64,000 nucleotides of DNA from Hamadaea flava (GCF_024172085.1 NZ_JAMZDZ010000001.1:3038001-3102000); one strand, 5' to 3'; counted from the first letter of the stretch, positions 40,747-49,760 are shown. Notes: a model not told the origin generated them from the letters alone. Program-made: numbers and translations.

Positions 40747-40872
40747 CGCAAATCTTCGCAGCCACGCAAATGTTCGCAGCCACGCAAATGTTCGCAGCGA
40801 CGCAAATGTTCGCAGCGACGCAAATGTTCGCAGCCACGCAAATGCTGGCAGCGACGCAAATGCTGGCAGCGA
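40747..40872. repeat. 18-bp tandem repeat (7 copies)
   Basis: Seven exact-period units (40747, 40765, 40783, 40801, 40819, 40837, 40855) follow the consensus CGCAAATGTTCGCAGCCA, with variants at a few positions. They lie between the PPOX gene end and the 3' end of the DUF222-HNH gene (40993). The period keeps a six-codon phase, but I see no convincing gene through it. Confidence 0.9.
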
Positions 40873-40992
40873 TGCAAGCCGTCGCGGGAACGGCGACGAA
40901 TACGCGGTAGGACCCTGTCGTCGTACCGCGATCACGCTGCGGCGGCCGGAGCAGGGCGGGCCGGCGCAGGCCCGCCCGCAACAACACCGATC

Positions 40993-42534
40993 TCAGCATC
41001 TTCGGCGGAGGGTGTTCCGCACCGGTCTTCGAAGCGGGTCGACGAAGGCGGGCGGGAGGAACTCGGGAAAGCCATCGGGTCTCATCCGGACTTCCCAATG
41101 CCCGTGGTGGATCTCGCGATGGTGGAAGCCACAAAGCAGGACGCTGTTGGCGAGGCAGGTGGTTCCGCCGTCTGCCCAAGCCTTGAGGTGGTGGCCGTGG
41201 CACCACTGGGGTGGCCGGTCGCAACCGGGGAACGCGCATCCCTTGTCCCGCAACACCAGCGCACGCCGAAGCGGGCCGTCGATCAGCCTGCGGGCGCGGC
41301 CGACGTCGAGCACTTGCCCGTCACCGCCGAGCACGGCCGGGATGATCATCGCGTCGCACGCGAGCCGTCGCACGGTCTCCGGGGTGAGCAGGTCGCCGGT
41401 GTCGAGCAAGCCCGCGCCGACCTTGGCTTGGAGGGCGTCCCAGGGCAGGGTGATCGTCAGGTGAGGTTTCTCGCCGCCGTTGTCGGGCAGCTCGCCAGCG
41501 TTCATGATCCGCTGGCACACCTCGACCAGGGCGTCAGCCCGCCGGGCGCCGGCCGAACGCAGATCCGGCTCACCCGGCAGCACCCGACCCGACGCACGAT
41601 CGCCCTCTACCGCATCCGCACCGCCGGCACCCGCACCGCCCCCAATGCGCGCAGCCTCCGCCAGCACAGCCCGCAACACCGCCACTAGCACAGCCGGCAA
41701 CACCGCCTCGTGTATCCGCGCCGACGTCAGCGCAGCCCGCACGGCCGCAAGCGCAGCCCGCAACACCGCTGCCGCCAGCGCCGGGGCCATCGTTAGGGGA
41801 GCAAGCGGCACAATTGCCCGTGGCATCGGGCAGTGCGGCAGCCGCAGCGGTGGGTGCGGGCTTGCGTGGTCCGGACAACGGATCCAACGCGGTCCGCACG
41901 ATCGCAGCCATCTCGGAATCGAGGACACCGCGCACCGGTATTCCCCCTCCCCATAGGGAACGAGGGTGAAGTCACGCCGGTCGTAGGCGGATCGTTCGGC
42001 GCGTTCCAGATCGCGGCGCAGGCGTTCCAAGGCGATCTCCGGTGCGACCAGTTCCAGGATCTGCGACCGATGATTCTCCAGCGTCTCCGGTCGCAGCCGA
42101 TCCTCGACCGCCAGCTTCGTCAACGCCTGGTCGGCTTTCGCCTTACCCACCTCACCCACGGCTGAGGGCAGGTCGTGCACGGTTTTGGTGATCACCCGCG
42201 CCTGCTCGACAGTGACCCGCCCGGCGGCGAGCGCTTCCTCGACCACGGGCGTCTCGGGCAGCAGCTTGGCCAGCTTGGTCCACACGACGGCATCGCGATG
42301 CCGCATGGCCAGCAGATAGGTCAGCCAGTTCGCGGTGCCGGTCGCACCTGCGGTGTAGGGGATCTCGCGACTGTCCGCCGCGCCGATCAACGTGAGTAGC
42401 CGGGCCGACAGCTGCTGGATCGTCGCATGAACTCGGCGGACTTCGTCGGTGATCTCGGTGTCCGAAAGTGTCCACAGGGGACCGGCGACCAGCTCGGCGA
42501 CATCCGCCTCCACCTGCGCCAACAGCCCGCCCAT
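40993..42534 (-). CDS. DUF222/HNH endonuclease protein with internally shifted frame
   Basis: This 513-residue ORF has a typical DUF222 N-terminal half (residues 1-175) and a C-terminal HNH nuclease (GCDRPPQWCHGHHLKAWADGG, LLCGFHHREIHHG). From about 41936 the homologous sequence (VRGVLDSEMAAIVRTALDPLSGPR) lies in another frame. A one-base deletion at CG-GTG (41935-41938) seems to shift the main frame into a non-homologous Cys/Ala-rich segment until about 41600, where normal sequence resumes. The intervening DNA is repetitive. The gene may be non-functional. Such proteins are abundant in actinobacteria and often linked to mobile DNA. ATG 42532-42534 was used. Confidence 0.75.
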   Translation of the reverse strand: MGGLLAQVEADVAELVAGPLWTLSDTEITDEVRRVHATIQQLSARLLTLIGAADSREIPYTAGATGTANWLTYLLAMRHRDAVVWTKLAKLLPETPVVEEALAAGRVTVEQARVITKTVHDLPSAVGEVGKAKADQALTKLAVEDRLRPETLENHRSQILELVAPEIALERLRRDLERAERSAYDRRDFTLVPYGEGEYRCAVSSIPRWLRSCGPRWIRCPDHASPHPPLRLPHCPMPRAIVPLAPLTMAPALAAAVLRAALAAVRAALTSARIHEAVLPAVLVAVLRAVLAEAARIGGGAGAGGADAVEGDRASGRVLPGEPDLRSAGARRADALVEVCQRIMNAGELPDNGGEKPHLTITLPWDALQAKVGAGLLDTGDLLTPETVRRLACDAMIIPAVLGGDGQVLDVGRARRLIDGPLRRALVLRDKGCAFPGCDRPPQWCHGHHLKAWADGGTTCLANSVLLCGFHHREIHHGHWEVRMRPDGFPEFLPPAFVDPLRRPVRNTLRRRC

Positions 42535-42791
42535 GGGATCAACGTTAGAACGAAGGTACGACACCTTCCAGGGGGTCAAGGTCACCAGAATGTGCCACGT
42601 TCACCACCCAGTCAGTCCACAAGCGACAAACGCCGTAGTGCGCCCATGATCTGCGGTTTCGTGTCGGACTCCGTGATCATGCGCCTGTCGTATACGCGAA
42701 ACGGCCCTTGAGCGCACACCATCGGAGCATGATCTTGCTACTCGGCCGGAAATCACACACCACGGGTGCACAGACCACCAAAGAGCTGGAC

Positions 42792-42908
42792 CTGCGAGCA
42801 GCGGGCGATAACGAACAGCCGGTCCGCGTGAGCAGCCGGATCCAGCGAGCAGCACGACTCAGCGAGCAGCAACGCTCGGCAAAACACAGGAATCAGCGAG
42901 CGGCTGGC
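42792..42908. repeat. 17-bp degenerate tandem repeat (about 7 units) at the amidohydrolase 3' end
   Basis: Units of exactly 17 bp start at 42792, 42809, 42826, 42843, 42860, 42877 and 42894, with a shared CGAGCAGC core in most. The amidohydrolase stop codon (TGA, 42893-42895, leftward) lies at the junction of the last two units. The rest of the spacer to 42534 shows no gene I can support. Confidence 0.75.
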
Positions 42909-44104
42909 GCGCCGAGGGCGCGGCGTCCCAGGTCGGCGGCGGAGGCGCGGAGGGCGGCGAGGTCGACGTCGACGAGCCGGCCGGAACGCTTCACGACGCG
43001 GCCGTCGACGATGACCGTGTCCACGTCGGAGGGCCGTAGGGACGTTACCGCCGCACCGGCGCAGTCGGCGCTTCCGGCGAGGTGGGTGAGCCCCTCAAGG
43101 AGAACCAGGTCGGCTCGTTTGCCGACGGCGATCGTGCCGATCCGGTCGCTCAGGCCGAGCGCCCGTGCCCCGTCTACCGTGGCCGCTTCGAGCATGCGCG
43201 CAGCCGGAAGCATCGGCGCGGACGCGCTCGGGACGGCGCGCGTACGCTCGGCTCGTAGGGTCGCCCGCATGACCTCGAAGAGGTCCGGCACGGAGTTGAC
43301 CACCACGTCGACGCCGAGTGCGGGTCGGCAGCCCGCGTCGGCGAGCCGGCCGTACGCCGAGACCCCGTGGCCCATGAGCTCTTCGACCAGCGGCGTCACG
43401 GTGACTCCGGCACCGGTGTCGGCGAGGAGCTTGGCCTCGTCGGCGGTCACGGAGTTCAGGTGGACCAGATGCACACCGGGGCCGAGCAGGCCAGCTTCGT
43501 CCATTCGCGACACTGCTGACGGCGTACGCCCGCCGCCGATGTGCATCGTCACGAGGATGCCCAGGTCCCGCGCCCGGCGCAGGAGTGCCTCGGCTTCGTC
43601 GGCTGGGCCGTATTCCGGGCCGAGGATGGCGAGCGCTGCGCTGAGCGTACCCGTGAGATCTGCGCGGGGCTGGTCGCTCGCGATGACCGCGCGCATCCCC
43701 AGGCTTTGGTACGCGTCAGCCACCGCCTCGGCGTGACTGGTGTTGTTCCAGTCCAGGACGGTCGTGATGCCCGCGTCGAGCGCCTCCGCGGCGCCGAGCC
43801 GGACGGCGAGGTGCGTGTCCTCCGGCCGGTACGCGGACAGTGCACGGCCGAGGACGACCTCGAAGTAGCCGGGCAGGGTCAGGTCGGGGCCGATGCCGCG
43901 CAGGGGCGCCTGCCAGACGTGGCGGTGCGTGTCGACGAATCCAGGGATGAGCACCTGGCCCGTGGCGTCGATGACCTCAGCGCCCGGCGCGGCTAAGTTC
44001 GGGGCGACGGCGGCGATCTCGCCGTCGCGGACGAGGACGTCGGTGGCGAGCAGTTCGGGCGCGCCGTCACCGGGCACCACGTGGGCGTTCTTGAGAAGCA
44101 GCAC
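42893..44104 (-). CDS. Amidohydrolase (ATZ/TRZ, cytosine-deaminase-like)
   Basis: This 403-residue metal-dependent hydrolase has the metal motif HxH in [11 protein letters not shown], a further His in [11 protein letters not shown] and VHLVHLNS, and Asp in [10 protein letters not shown]. The N-terminal composite beta domain and C-terminal [14 protein letters not shown] are typical of the AtzB/TrzF/deaminase group. The substrate is likely an N-heterocycle (inference). The start codon lies 81 bp from the divergent MarR gene, with an inverted-repeat operator between. Confidence 0.92.
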   Translation of the reverse strand: MLLLKNAHVVPGDGAPELLATDVLVRDGEIAAVAPNLAAPGAEVIDATGQVLIPGFVDTHRHVWQAPLRGIGPDLTLPGYFEVVLGRALSAYRPEDTHLAVRLGAAEALDAGITTVLDWNNTSHAEAVADAYQSLGMRAVIASDQPRADLTGTLSAALAILGPEYGPADEAEALLRRARDLGILVTMHIGGGRTPSAVSRMDEAGLLGPGVHLVHLNSVTADEAKLLADTGAGVTVTPLVEELMGHGVSAYGRLADAGCRPALGVDVVVNSVPDLFEVMRATLRAERTRAVPSASAPMLPAARMLEAATVDGARALGLSDRIGTIAVGKRADLVLLEGLTHLAGSADCAGAAVTSLRPSDVDTVIVDGRVVKRSGRLVDVDLAALRASAADLGRRALGAPAAR

Positions 44105-44112
44105 GATAATAC

Positions 44113-44136
44113 CTTTCGAGAAAGCTTTTCTGAAAG
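44113..44136. promoter_or_regulatory. MarR operator candidate
   Basis: Two adjacent elements, CTTTCGAGAAAG (44113-44124) and CTTTTCTGAAAG (44125-44136), together form a 24-bp imperfect palindrome centred on AAGCTT (18 of 24 positions symmetric). It lies between the divergent amidohydrolase and MarR genes. Confidence 0.7.
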
Positions 44137-44184
44137 ATACTTCATGATCGGACCGGGCCGCAACCCTCCACTACCATCGAGGGC

Positions 44185-44682
44185 GTGAGCAGGGACTCCA
44201 CGGACGAGATCGCCGCGGCCTGGGCGCAGGAGCTGCCCGGCGTCGTCGGCGAAGAGCTGGAGCTGGCCAAGCGGGCCGCCCGGCTCGCGGCGATCCTCGG
44301 CGACAAGGTCAACGCCGAACTGGCCCGGCTCGGCCTGACCAAAGCCGAGTACGAGATCCTCGCGGTGCTGCGTGCGTCCGGCTCCCCCTATCGGCTGCGA
44401 CCGTCCGATCTGGCCACTCGGCTCATGCTGTCCTCGGGCGGCACGAGCAACCTGGTACGCCGGCTCACCGAGGCGAAACTGCTCGACCGCGAAGCCGACC
44501 CGGCCGACGCCCGCAGCTCCTGGGTACGCCTGACGAAACCGGGCGTCCAGCTTTCGGAGGAAGCCGTACGCGCGGCGACCGCCGCCCAGGCGACAGCACT
44601 GGCGGCCGTGCCGGAGCCCGATCGGAAAGCGGCGATCGCTGCGCTTCGGCAGGTGCTGCTGGCGCTCGGCGACCGGCCATAA
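44185..44682 (+). CDS. MarR-family transcriptional regulator
   Basis: This 165-residue protein has a winged helix at about 55-130 (LTKAEYEILAVLRASG, LRPSDLATRLMLSSGGTSNLVRRLTEAKLL, READPADARSSWVRLT), with helical dimerisation ends. The start is GTG 44185. It is divergent from the amidohydrolase and probably represses it, sensing its substrate. The stop codon region is duplicated 30 bp downstream (44669-44689 and 44699-44719). Confidence 0.93.
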   Translation: MSRDSTDEIAAAWAQELPGVVGEELELAKRAARLAAILGDKVNAELARLGLTKAEYEILAVLRASGSPYRLRPSDLATRLMLSSGGTSNLVRRLTEAKLLDREADPADARSSWVRLTKPGVQLSEEAVRAATAAQATALAAVPEPDRKAAIAALRQVLLALGDRP

Positions 44683-44719
44683 GCCGCCGCCAGGAGCAGG
44701 CGACCGGCCTTATGCCGCC
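44669..44719. repeat. 30-bp tandem duplication spanning a stop codon
   Basis: GGCGACCGGCC(A/T)TA(A/T)GCCGCC occurs at 44669-44689 and 44699-44719. The first copy contains the MarR gene's TAA (44680-44682). A further related CCAGGAGC word occurs at 44690-44697 and 44731-44738. Confidence 0.75.
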
Positions 44720-44746
44720 AGCGCCACCTGCCAGGAGCGGCCGGCA

Positions 44747-45304
44747 CTAGGCCGTGGGCGCCACTTGCCGGTAGAGCATGTTGCCCGGCGACGCGGGGTC
44801 GTCGCTGGTGTAGAAGTCGCGGATGGCGTCCAGCACTTCGAGGACGGAGAGCCGGCCGTCGCCGTCGGCGTCGACGGCGGTGAACGCGCCGGTGATGTCG
44901 TCGACCGACGACCCGATGGCGTGCCACAGCCGGGCCAGCTCGGCCGGGACGAGGTAGCCGTCGTTGTCGGTGTCGGCGAGCCGGATCGTGGCGAGCGCCA
45001 TCGGCGTGTAGACGGCGGCGAACTTCTCGCCGTCGATGAACGCGCCTTGGAAGGCCGCGCCGAACTCCTCTCGCGTCATGCGCCCGTCACTGGGTACGCC
45101 CGCGTGTGCGGACAGGCAGTCCCAGTACCAGCCGTAGAGGGCGACGGTCTCCCGCCCACGGGCGGTGGAGGTCTCCTGGCCGAACGCGCTGAGGACGCGC
45201 CCGGCCTGGTGCAGGATCGCGGTGCGGTCGATCGCGCCGCGCCGGGCGAGGTCGATCTGGTCGAAAGCGGCATCCAATTTGGGGGATAGCGGCGTTTTCT
45301 CCAT
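44747..45304 (-). CDS. EF-hand calcium-binding protein (calerythrin-like)
   Basis: This 185-residue protein has four EF-hand positions. Two loops are canonical: DTDNDGYLVPAEL and DADGDGRLSVLEV (about residues 110-122 and 142-154). The first (DLARRGAIDRTAIL) and second (PSDGRMTREEF) are weak. It is similar in size and layout to actinomycete calerythrin/sarcoplasmic-type calcium-binding proteins, which act as cytoplasmic Ca2+ buffers or sensors. It seems monocistronic. Confidence 0.9.
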   Translation of the reverse strand: MEKTPLSPKLDAAFDQIDLARRGAIDRTAILHQAGRVLSAFGQETSTARGRETVALYGWYWDCLSAHAGVPSDGRMTREEFGAAFQGAFIDGEKFAAVYTPMALATIRLADTDNDGYLVPAELARLWHAIGSSVDDITGAFTAVDADGDGRLSVLEVLDAIRDFYTSDDPASPGNMLYRQVAPTA

Positions 45305-45378
45305 GAATGCACGGTAGAGCGGTCATACAGCGGATACAACGGGACTAACCCGACAAGGCGACGGGTCAATGCTGATCA

Positions 45379-46518
45379 TCAACGCGGATCGTCGAGGTCG
45401 CTGACGCGTACCTGGTCGGTCAGGAGCCGCCGGAACCTCGCGAGGTCACCGTTCACATAGCCCCGGCACAGCTCCCGACCGGCGGGATAGACCGCCAGAT
45501 ATGTCCGATTGCCGGGCGCGCTCATGAACCGCAGCACGTGTTCGGCCTGCTCCTCGTCCAGCAGACCCCAGCGGCGTACGTAGGCGCGGATCTCATCGTC
45601 GGACCGACCTTCGTCCGACCGCATGATGGCGGCGTTGACGTCGGCCCAGCGCAACGGCTGGATGGCCCGTTCCACTGCCAGCGCGTGGCGCACGTCGACG
45701 CCGAGGGCAGCCGTGAACTCCGCCCCACCCGGCCCGTCGACGACCAGGTCCAGCGCCAGCTCGGCCAGGCCCTCACTGATGAGCGACTGGGGGGTCGGCA
45801 CCAGGACGAGCGTCTCCGCGAGGTCAGCCTGGCCGCGTACGAGAAGGTGGTCCTTGAGCACTCGCTCGGCCTGATGCCCCGGGTAGGTCTCGTGCAACAC
45901 CAGATGCAGCGTGTCCAGCGCGGTCCGCGGATGATCCAGGTTGATCGAGGTCAGCCCGCGCAGGTCGCCCTGATACTCGTTGAACCCCGACCAGGCCACG
46001 TCGCGTACCAGCGCCAGCTCGACGCCCTCGCCCGGCGGCAGCTCCACCAGCCGCTCGGTCCAAGCCCGGCCCAGCTCGATCGCCGCCCGCGCCAACGCCT
46101 CGACGCGGTCCGGCTCCAGCACCTGACTGGTACGCCAGGCGCGGAACCGATCGCCGAGCGGGCCGGATCCCGGCAGCAACTCCGACAGCTGCTCGTGTGC
46201 GGTCGCGAAGACGGACTCGTCGGTGAACTCCGTGCGTACGCCGTAACAGGCCGCGACCTCCTCGGCGAAGGTCAGCCGCTCGCCGGCCAGCACTCCCGTG
46301 TACGCCCGAACGCCGCTGACCTGGTCACGCAGCCAGCCGTCCGGCAGGTCGGCGAGCAGCTCGGCGGCCTGGACGGCGAGCCGGCCCGCAGTGGGCGCCG
46401 GTTCGGCGGCGACGGCCTCGGCCAGCTCGGGCGGCCCGAAATAGACGTCGACCAGCCCTTCCTCCACCCGGCCGAGCCGCAGGCCGAGCTGAAGATACCG
46501 GGTTACCAGGTCAGTCAT
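45379..46518 (-). CDS. DUF885-like metallopeptidase-type protein
   Basis: This 379-residue protein has the zinc-type motif HETYPGHQ (near residue 215), followed by an Asp/Glu-rich helix and ISEGLAELALDLV as in DUF885/M32-like proteins. It lacks a signal peptide, so it is likely cytosolic. The length is shorter than typical DUF885 proteins (about 550). It could be a carboxypeptidase or an amidase of unknown substrate. ATG 46516-46518 was chosen. Confidence 0.8.
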   Translation of the reverse strand: MTDLVTRYLQLGLRLGRVEEGLVDVYFGPPELAEAVAAEPAPTAGRLAVQAAELLADLPDGWLRDQVSGVRAYTGVLAGERLTFAEEVAACYGVRTEFTDESVFATAHEQLSELLPGSGPLGDRFRAWRTSQVLEPDRVEALARAAIELGRAWTERLVELPPGEGVELALVRDVAWSGFNEYQGDLRGLTSINLDHPRTALDTLHLVLHETYPGHQAERVLKDHLLVRGQADLAETLVLVPTPQSLISEGLAELALDLVVDGPGGAEFTAALGVDVRHALAVERAIQPLRWADVNAAIMRSDEGRSDDEIRAYVRRWGLLDEEQAEHVLRFMSAPGNRTYLAVYPAGRELCRGYVNGDLARFRRLLTDQVRVSDLDDPR

Positions 46519-46631
46519 GCCGCGCAGCGTACGCGGCCGGGGCACGCCCAGCCGCCAGGTGGGCCACTGCGTGTGGACGGGCCGGTGTCACGGGTTTCGT
46601 CGGACCGGGGCGGCCGGGCATTATCTGCGAC

Positions 46632-47213
46632 ATGGCGTACGACCAGGATCCGCCGACGCAGATGCTGCCGACCACCCAACCGGGACGGCACGCCGCCGAA
46701 GGCTCGTCCAACCGGTGGCTCTTCGGCGTGATCGGCGGGGCCGCCGTCCTGGCGATCGTCCTGGGCATCCTCACCGGGCTGCTGCTGTCGGGCGGCACAC
46801 CGGAGCCGAAGCAGCCGGTCGCCGGGCCGACCGTCGCCGCCGAGCCCACCGAAGAGGAAGTGCTGGAGCCGACTCCGGAGGCCACGGAGATCTCGCCGTC
46901 GCCGACCCGCAAGCCGTCGCCGACCCCGGCCAAGAAGACGGCCGCGCAGCTCATCGCGGCCGCCCGCGACCTGGTCGCGTCGTATGACCGGGCCGATCGC
47001 ATCGACGGCGAGGCGGCGGACACCCTCGACGGCGATCTGCGTGACCTGGCCCGGGACGCGGCCAGCGGCCGAAACCGGCGGGCGTGGAGCGACCTGACCG
47101 ACGCGGCCCGGCATCTGACGCGCTTCCACCAAGAGGATCAGATCGGCGACCGCGAATATCAGGCGCTCAACGCGGCGCTCTCCGAGATCGCCAAGGTCCT
47201 CCCCCGCAACTGA
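46632..47213 (+). CDS. Single-pass membrane protein with Pro/Thr linker and helical extracellular domain
   Basis: This 193-residue protein has a cytoplasmic N-terminus of about 27 residues, one membrane helix (WLFGVIGGAAVLAIVLGILT) and a Pro/Glu/Thr-rich linker (about 55-100). A helical C-terminal domain (TAAQLIAAARDLVASYDRADRIDGEAADTLDGDL) resembles FIMAH/FIVAR-like bundles. Function is unknown. Its stop codon lies in a 13-bp tandem array. Confidence 0.8.
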   Translation: MAYDQDPPTQMLPTTQPGRHAAEGSSNRWLFGVIGGAAVLAIVLGILTGLLLSGGTPEPKQPVAGPTVAAEPTEEEVLEPTPEATEISPSPTRKPSPTPAKKTAAQLIAAARDLVASYDRADRIDGEAADTLDGDLRDLARDAASGRNRRAWSDLTDAARHLTRFHQEDQIGDREYQALNAALSEIAKVLPRN

Positions 47214-47296
47214 CGCAGGCGACTGAGACAGGCGACTGAGACAGGCAACTGAGACAGGCAACTGAGACAGGCAATGGGGCAGGCGAGTGAGGCAGG
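47207..47296. repeat. 13-bp tandem repeat (7 units) starting at a stop codon
   Basis: The units CAACTGACGCAGG (47207), CGACTGAGACAGG (47220, 47233), CAACTGAGACAGG (47246, 47259) and two degenerate copies to 47296 follow one another directly. The TGA of the preceding gene (47211-47213) lies in the first unit. The array ends 12 bp before the stop of the convergent ankyrin gene. Confidence 0.9.
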
Positions 47297-47308
47297 CCGA
47301 CCGGCAGC

Positions 47309-47989
47309 TCAGTCGCGGGGCCGGAGCAGCGCGGCGAGATCGGTGTAGCCGCGCTCCGTGGCGTGCTGCAACGGCGTGACGCCGTCCTTGTCGGCGATGG
47401 CCGGATCGGCTCCGGCATCCAGCAGGATGCCGACGATCTCGACGTAGGGCCGGGTGCCGTCGCCGAGGATCACGGCTTCCAGCATCGCCGTCCAGCCGAG
47501 ATCGTTGACGTGGTTCACGTTGATGCCGGTCTGGACGACTCGGCGTACGTAGTCGACGTGGCCGCGTTCGCTGGCCGGGATCACCGAGATCCCGCCGAAC
47601 CGGTTGCGCAGGTTCAGATCCGGTCCGGCCGGAAGCAGGGTCTCCAGCATCGCCACGCTGCCGGTGACGCCGGTGACCAGCCATGCGCTGTCGTTGCGGT
47701 CGTCTTGGGCGTCGACGTCGGCCCCCGCGTCCAGCAGCGCCTTCGCGGTGTCGACGTGATCGTTCAACGCCGCGAGCAGCAACGGCGTACGCCGATGGCC
47801 GTCGCGTACGTCGACCGGCACGCCGGCCGCCAGCTCTCGGCGTACCGTCGCGGTGTCACCGGAGGCGGCTGCGGACAGCAGGTTTTCGGCAGAGGGGGGC
47901 ATCTCGGTCTTCTCCTTCTGCAGGGCGACGACGGTGAGGGACAGCACTGCCGCGAGGACCGCGAACAGGATGATCAGACGGCGCTTCAT
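47309..47989 (-). CDS. Secreted or membrane-anchored ankyrin-repeat protein
   Basis: This 226-residue protein has an N-terminal hydrophobic segment (RRLIILFAVLAAVLSLTVVA, likely an uncleaved anchor or signal). Four to five ankyrin repeats follow (RRTPLLLAALNDHVDTAKALLDAGADVDAQD; GDTATVRRELAAGVPV; GWTAMLEAVILG..., GVTPLQHATERGYTDLAALL). Its ATG overlaps the stop of the LuxR-type regulator (ATGA), so it is the third cistron of the two-component operon. Extracytoplasmic ankyrin proteins are uncommon and may interact with the sensor side. Confidence 0.88.
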   Translation of the reverse strand: MKRRLIILFAVLAAVLSLTVVALQKEKTEMPPSAENLLSAAASGDTATVRRELAAGVPVDVRDGHRRTPLLLAALNDHVDTAKALLDAGADVDAQDDRNDSAWLVTGVTGSVAMLETLLPAGPDLNLRNRFGGISVIPASERGHVDYVRRVVQTGINVNHVNDLGWTAMLEAVILGDGTRPYVEIVGILLDAGADPAIADKDGVTPLQHATERGYTDLAALLRPRD

Positions 47990-48618
47990 GGGCGGCCTCG
48001 CAGGGTGATCAGGCGGCGGTTGACCGCTTCCGTGACCGCCGCGGTACGCGAGTCGACGCCGAGCTTGCTGAAGATGTGGACCAGGTGGGTCTTGACCGTG
48101 GCCTCGCTGATCAGCAGGCGGCGGGCGAGCTGCTGGTTGGTCAGGCCCTCGGCGAGCAGAGTGACGATCTCGGTCTCCCGGGCGGACAACGCGACACCCG
48201 GCTGGTGCACCTGACGGGCGAGCCGACCGGCCACGGCGGCCGACAGCGCGGTACGCCCAGCGGCCGCGTCGCCGATCGCGCGGAACAGGTCGTCGGGCGC
48301 GATGTCCTTGAGGATGTAGCCGACCGCCCCGGCGGCCATCGCACGGACGACGTCGGCGTCACTGTCGTATGTGGTCAGGACCAGGACCCGGGGCGCGGGT
48401 TCGAGGGCGAGCAGCCGCCGGGTCGCCTCGACGCCGTCGATGCCCGAGCCGAGCTGGAGGTCCATCAGGACGACCTGCGGATGCAGCGCGGCGGCCAGCG
48501 AGACCGCCTGCTCGCCGGTGCCCGTCTCGGCGACGACCTCGACGCCCGGCTGGGATTCGAGCAGCGCGCGCAGGCCCGCCCGGACGACCACATGATCGTC
48601 GACCAGCATCAGTCTCAT
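47986..48618 (-). CDS. NarL/LuxR-type response regulator
   Basis: This 210-residue protein has a receiver domain (VDDHVVVRAGLRALL, phospho-Asp in VLMDLQLGSGIDG, Lys in YILKDIAPDD) and a LuxR HTH (LSARETEIVTLLAEGLTNQQLARRL, VKTHLVHIFSKLGV). It is translationally coupled to the kinase gene (48615, 4-bp overlap) and to the ankyrin gene. It is the partner of the adjacent kinase; the arrangement beside an HbpS-like protein recalls SenR of streptomycetes. Confidence 0.94.
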   Translation of the reverse strand: MRLMLVDDHVVVRAGLRALLESQPGVEVVAETGTGEQAVSLAAALHPQVVLMDLQLGSGIDGVEATRRLLALEPAPRVLVLTTYDSDADVVRAMAAGAVGYILKDIAPDDLFRAIGDAAAGRTALSAAVAGRLARQVHQPGVALSARETEIVTLLAEGLTNQQLARRLLISEATVKTHLVHIFSKLGVDSRTAAVTEAVNRRLITLRGRP

Positions 48619-49697
48619 GAGGAGGCTCCCTCCGCCGGGATCGCCACCGCGATCGCCGTGCCCCGGCCCGGCTCGGACTCGATGGTCACCCGGCCGCCGG
48701 CCAGCTCGGCCCGGCGCGCGATCGCCTCGAGCCCGAACCCTCGGCCCGGACCGGCCGGCGGCCTGGCACCGGAATGAGCGCTGTTGAAGCCGACCCCGTC
48801 GTCCACGACGTCGAGCCGCACCTCGTTGGGCAGGTAGCTCAAGGTGACCGCGGCTGTCTGCGCGTGGGCGTGCTCGACGACGTTGGCCAGGGCGCCTTGG
48901 GCGATCCGCAGCAAGGTCATGGCGGTGGACTCCGGCAGCGCGTACCGGTCGCCGTCGACGGCGAACCGGACCCCGGGGCCGCGAACGCCGGCGCAGACGT
49001 CGGCGATCGCCTGTTCCAGGGAACGGCCCTGGAGCGAGTTGAGATCCATCACGACCGTCCGGATGTCGCCGAGGGTCTCCCGGTTCACGGTCATCGCCTG
49101 CCGCAGGTTCGCCTGCGCGGCGTCCGCGGGCCAGGCCCGGTCGGCCGCCTGGAGCAGCAGATTCACGCTGGACATCCCCTGAGCCACGGTGTCGTGCAGG
49201 TCACGGGCCAGCCGGGCGCGCTCTTCCAGCGCGCCCGCCCGGCGTCGGCTCTCGGCCAGCGCTTGACTGGTCCGGGCCAACTGGAGGTACGCGGCCGTGG
49301 TGATGATCGCGACCCCGGCCGGGCCGGCGATGAGCCCGACGTCGGGATGCCAGCCGTTGAGCCGGACGAACGAGAGCACCACCACGGCGGTGAGCACGGC
49401 GATGATCGTCACCGCGGTCCGGGGCGAGTAGTCGTCCAACGCGACGAAGACGAGTGGCACGGCACACAACGCGAAGCTGGGCGCGACCAGGACGATCGCC
49501 AGCCAGACGGCGGCCACCACGAGCAGACCTACTCGCCGGGGCCGCCAGACCGGCCGCCACACCATAGCGACGGCGTACGCGACCGCCAGCAACGCGGCGA
49601 GCCCGAGCACCGGCGCGTTCCAGCCATGCCGAGCCACGTACCTGGCCGCCGACGAGGCGAGCAACAGGTAGAAGCCGGCATGCATCCAGACGCGCAT
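48615..49697 (-). CDS. Sensor histidine kinase (NarL-type; SenS-like by context)
   Basis: This 360-residue kinase has about five membrane helices in residues 5-135. A HisKA_3 helix follows with the His in LARDLHDTVAQGMSSVNLLLQ, and HATPase_c with GALANVVEHAHA, VDDGVGFN and GFGLEAIARRAELAGG. Five N-terminal helices, a NarL-type core and an HbpS-like neighbour match the redox/haem sensor SenS. Coupled to its regulator. GTG/ATG starts near 49697 are possible. Confidence 0.92.
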   Translation of the reverse strand: MRVWMHAGFYLLLASSAARYVARHGWNAPVLGLAALLAVAYAVAMVWRPVWRPRRVGLLVVAAVWLAIVLVAPSFALCAVPLVFVALDDYSPRTAVTIIAVLTAVVVLSFVRLNGWHPDVGLIAGPAGVAIITTAAYLQLARTSQALAESRRRAGALEERARLARDLHDTVAQGMSSVNLLLQAADRAWPADAAQANLRQAMTVNRETLGDIRTVVMDLNSLQGRSLEQAIADVCAGVRGPGVRFAVDGDRYALPESTAMTLLRIAQGALANVVEHAHAQTAAVTLSYLPNEVRLDVVDDGVGFNSAHSGARPPAGPGRGFGLEAIARRAELAGGRVTIESEPGRGTAIAVAIPAEGASS

Positions 49698-49740
49698 GAT
49701 CCAACCCTACGGCCGCGCCGAACGCCGCCATCAACCATTC

Positions 49741-49760
49741 GATGGATGCCGCGATCCATC
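49741..49760. promoter_or_regulatory. Inverted repeat upstream of the kinase operon
   Basis: GATGGAT (49741-49747) and ATCCATC (49754-49760) form a perfect 7-bp inverted repeat with a 6-bp spacer. It lies 44 bp upstream of the leftward kinase gene and is a possible binding site for the LuxR-type regulator. Confidence 0.55.

Noticed and set aside
40747-40872. CRISPR array
   Set aside because: Units are directly adjacent 18-mers with no unique spacers and no cas genes.
40685-41239. Protein gene through the 18-bp array with NICVAA repeats
   Set aside because: The frame overlaps the HNH gene in antisense-like composition and lacks a ribosome site; repeats can be open in several frames simply because 18 is divisible by three.
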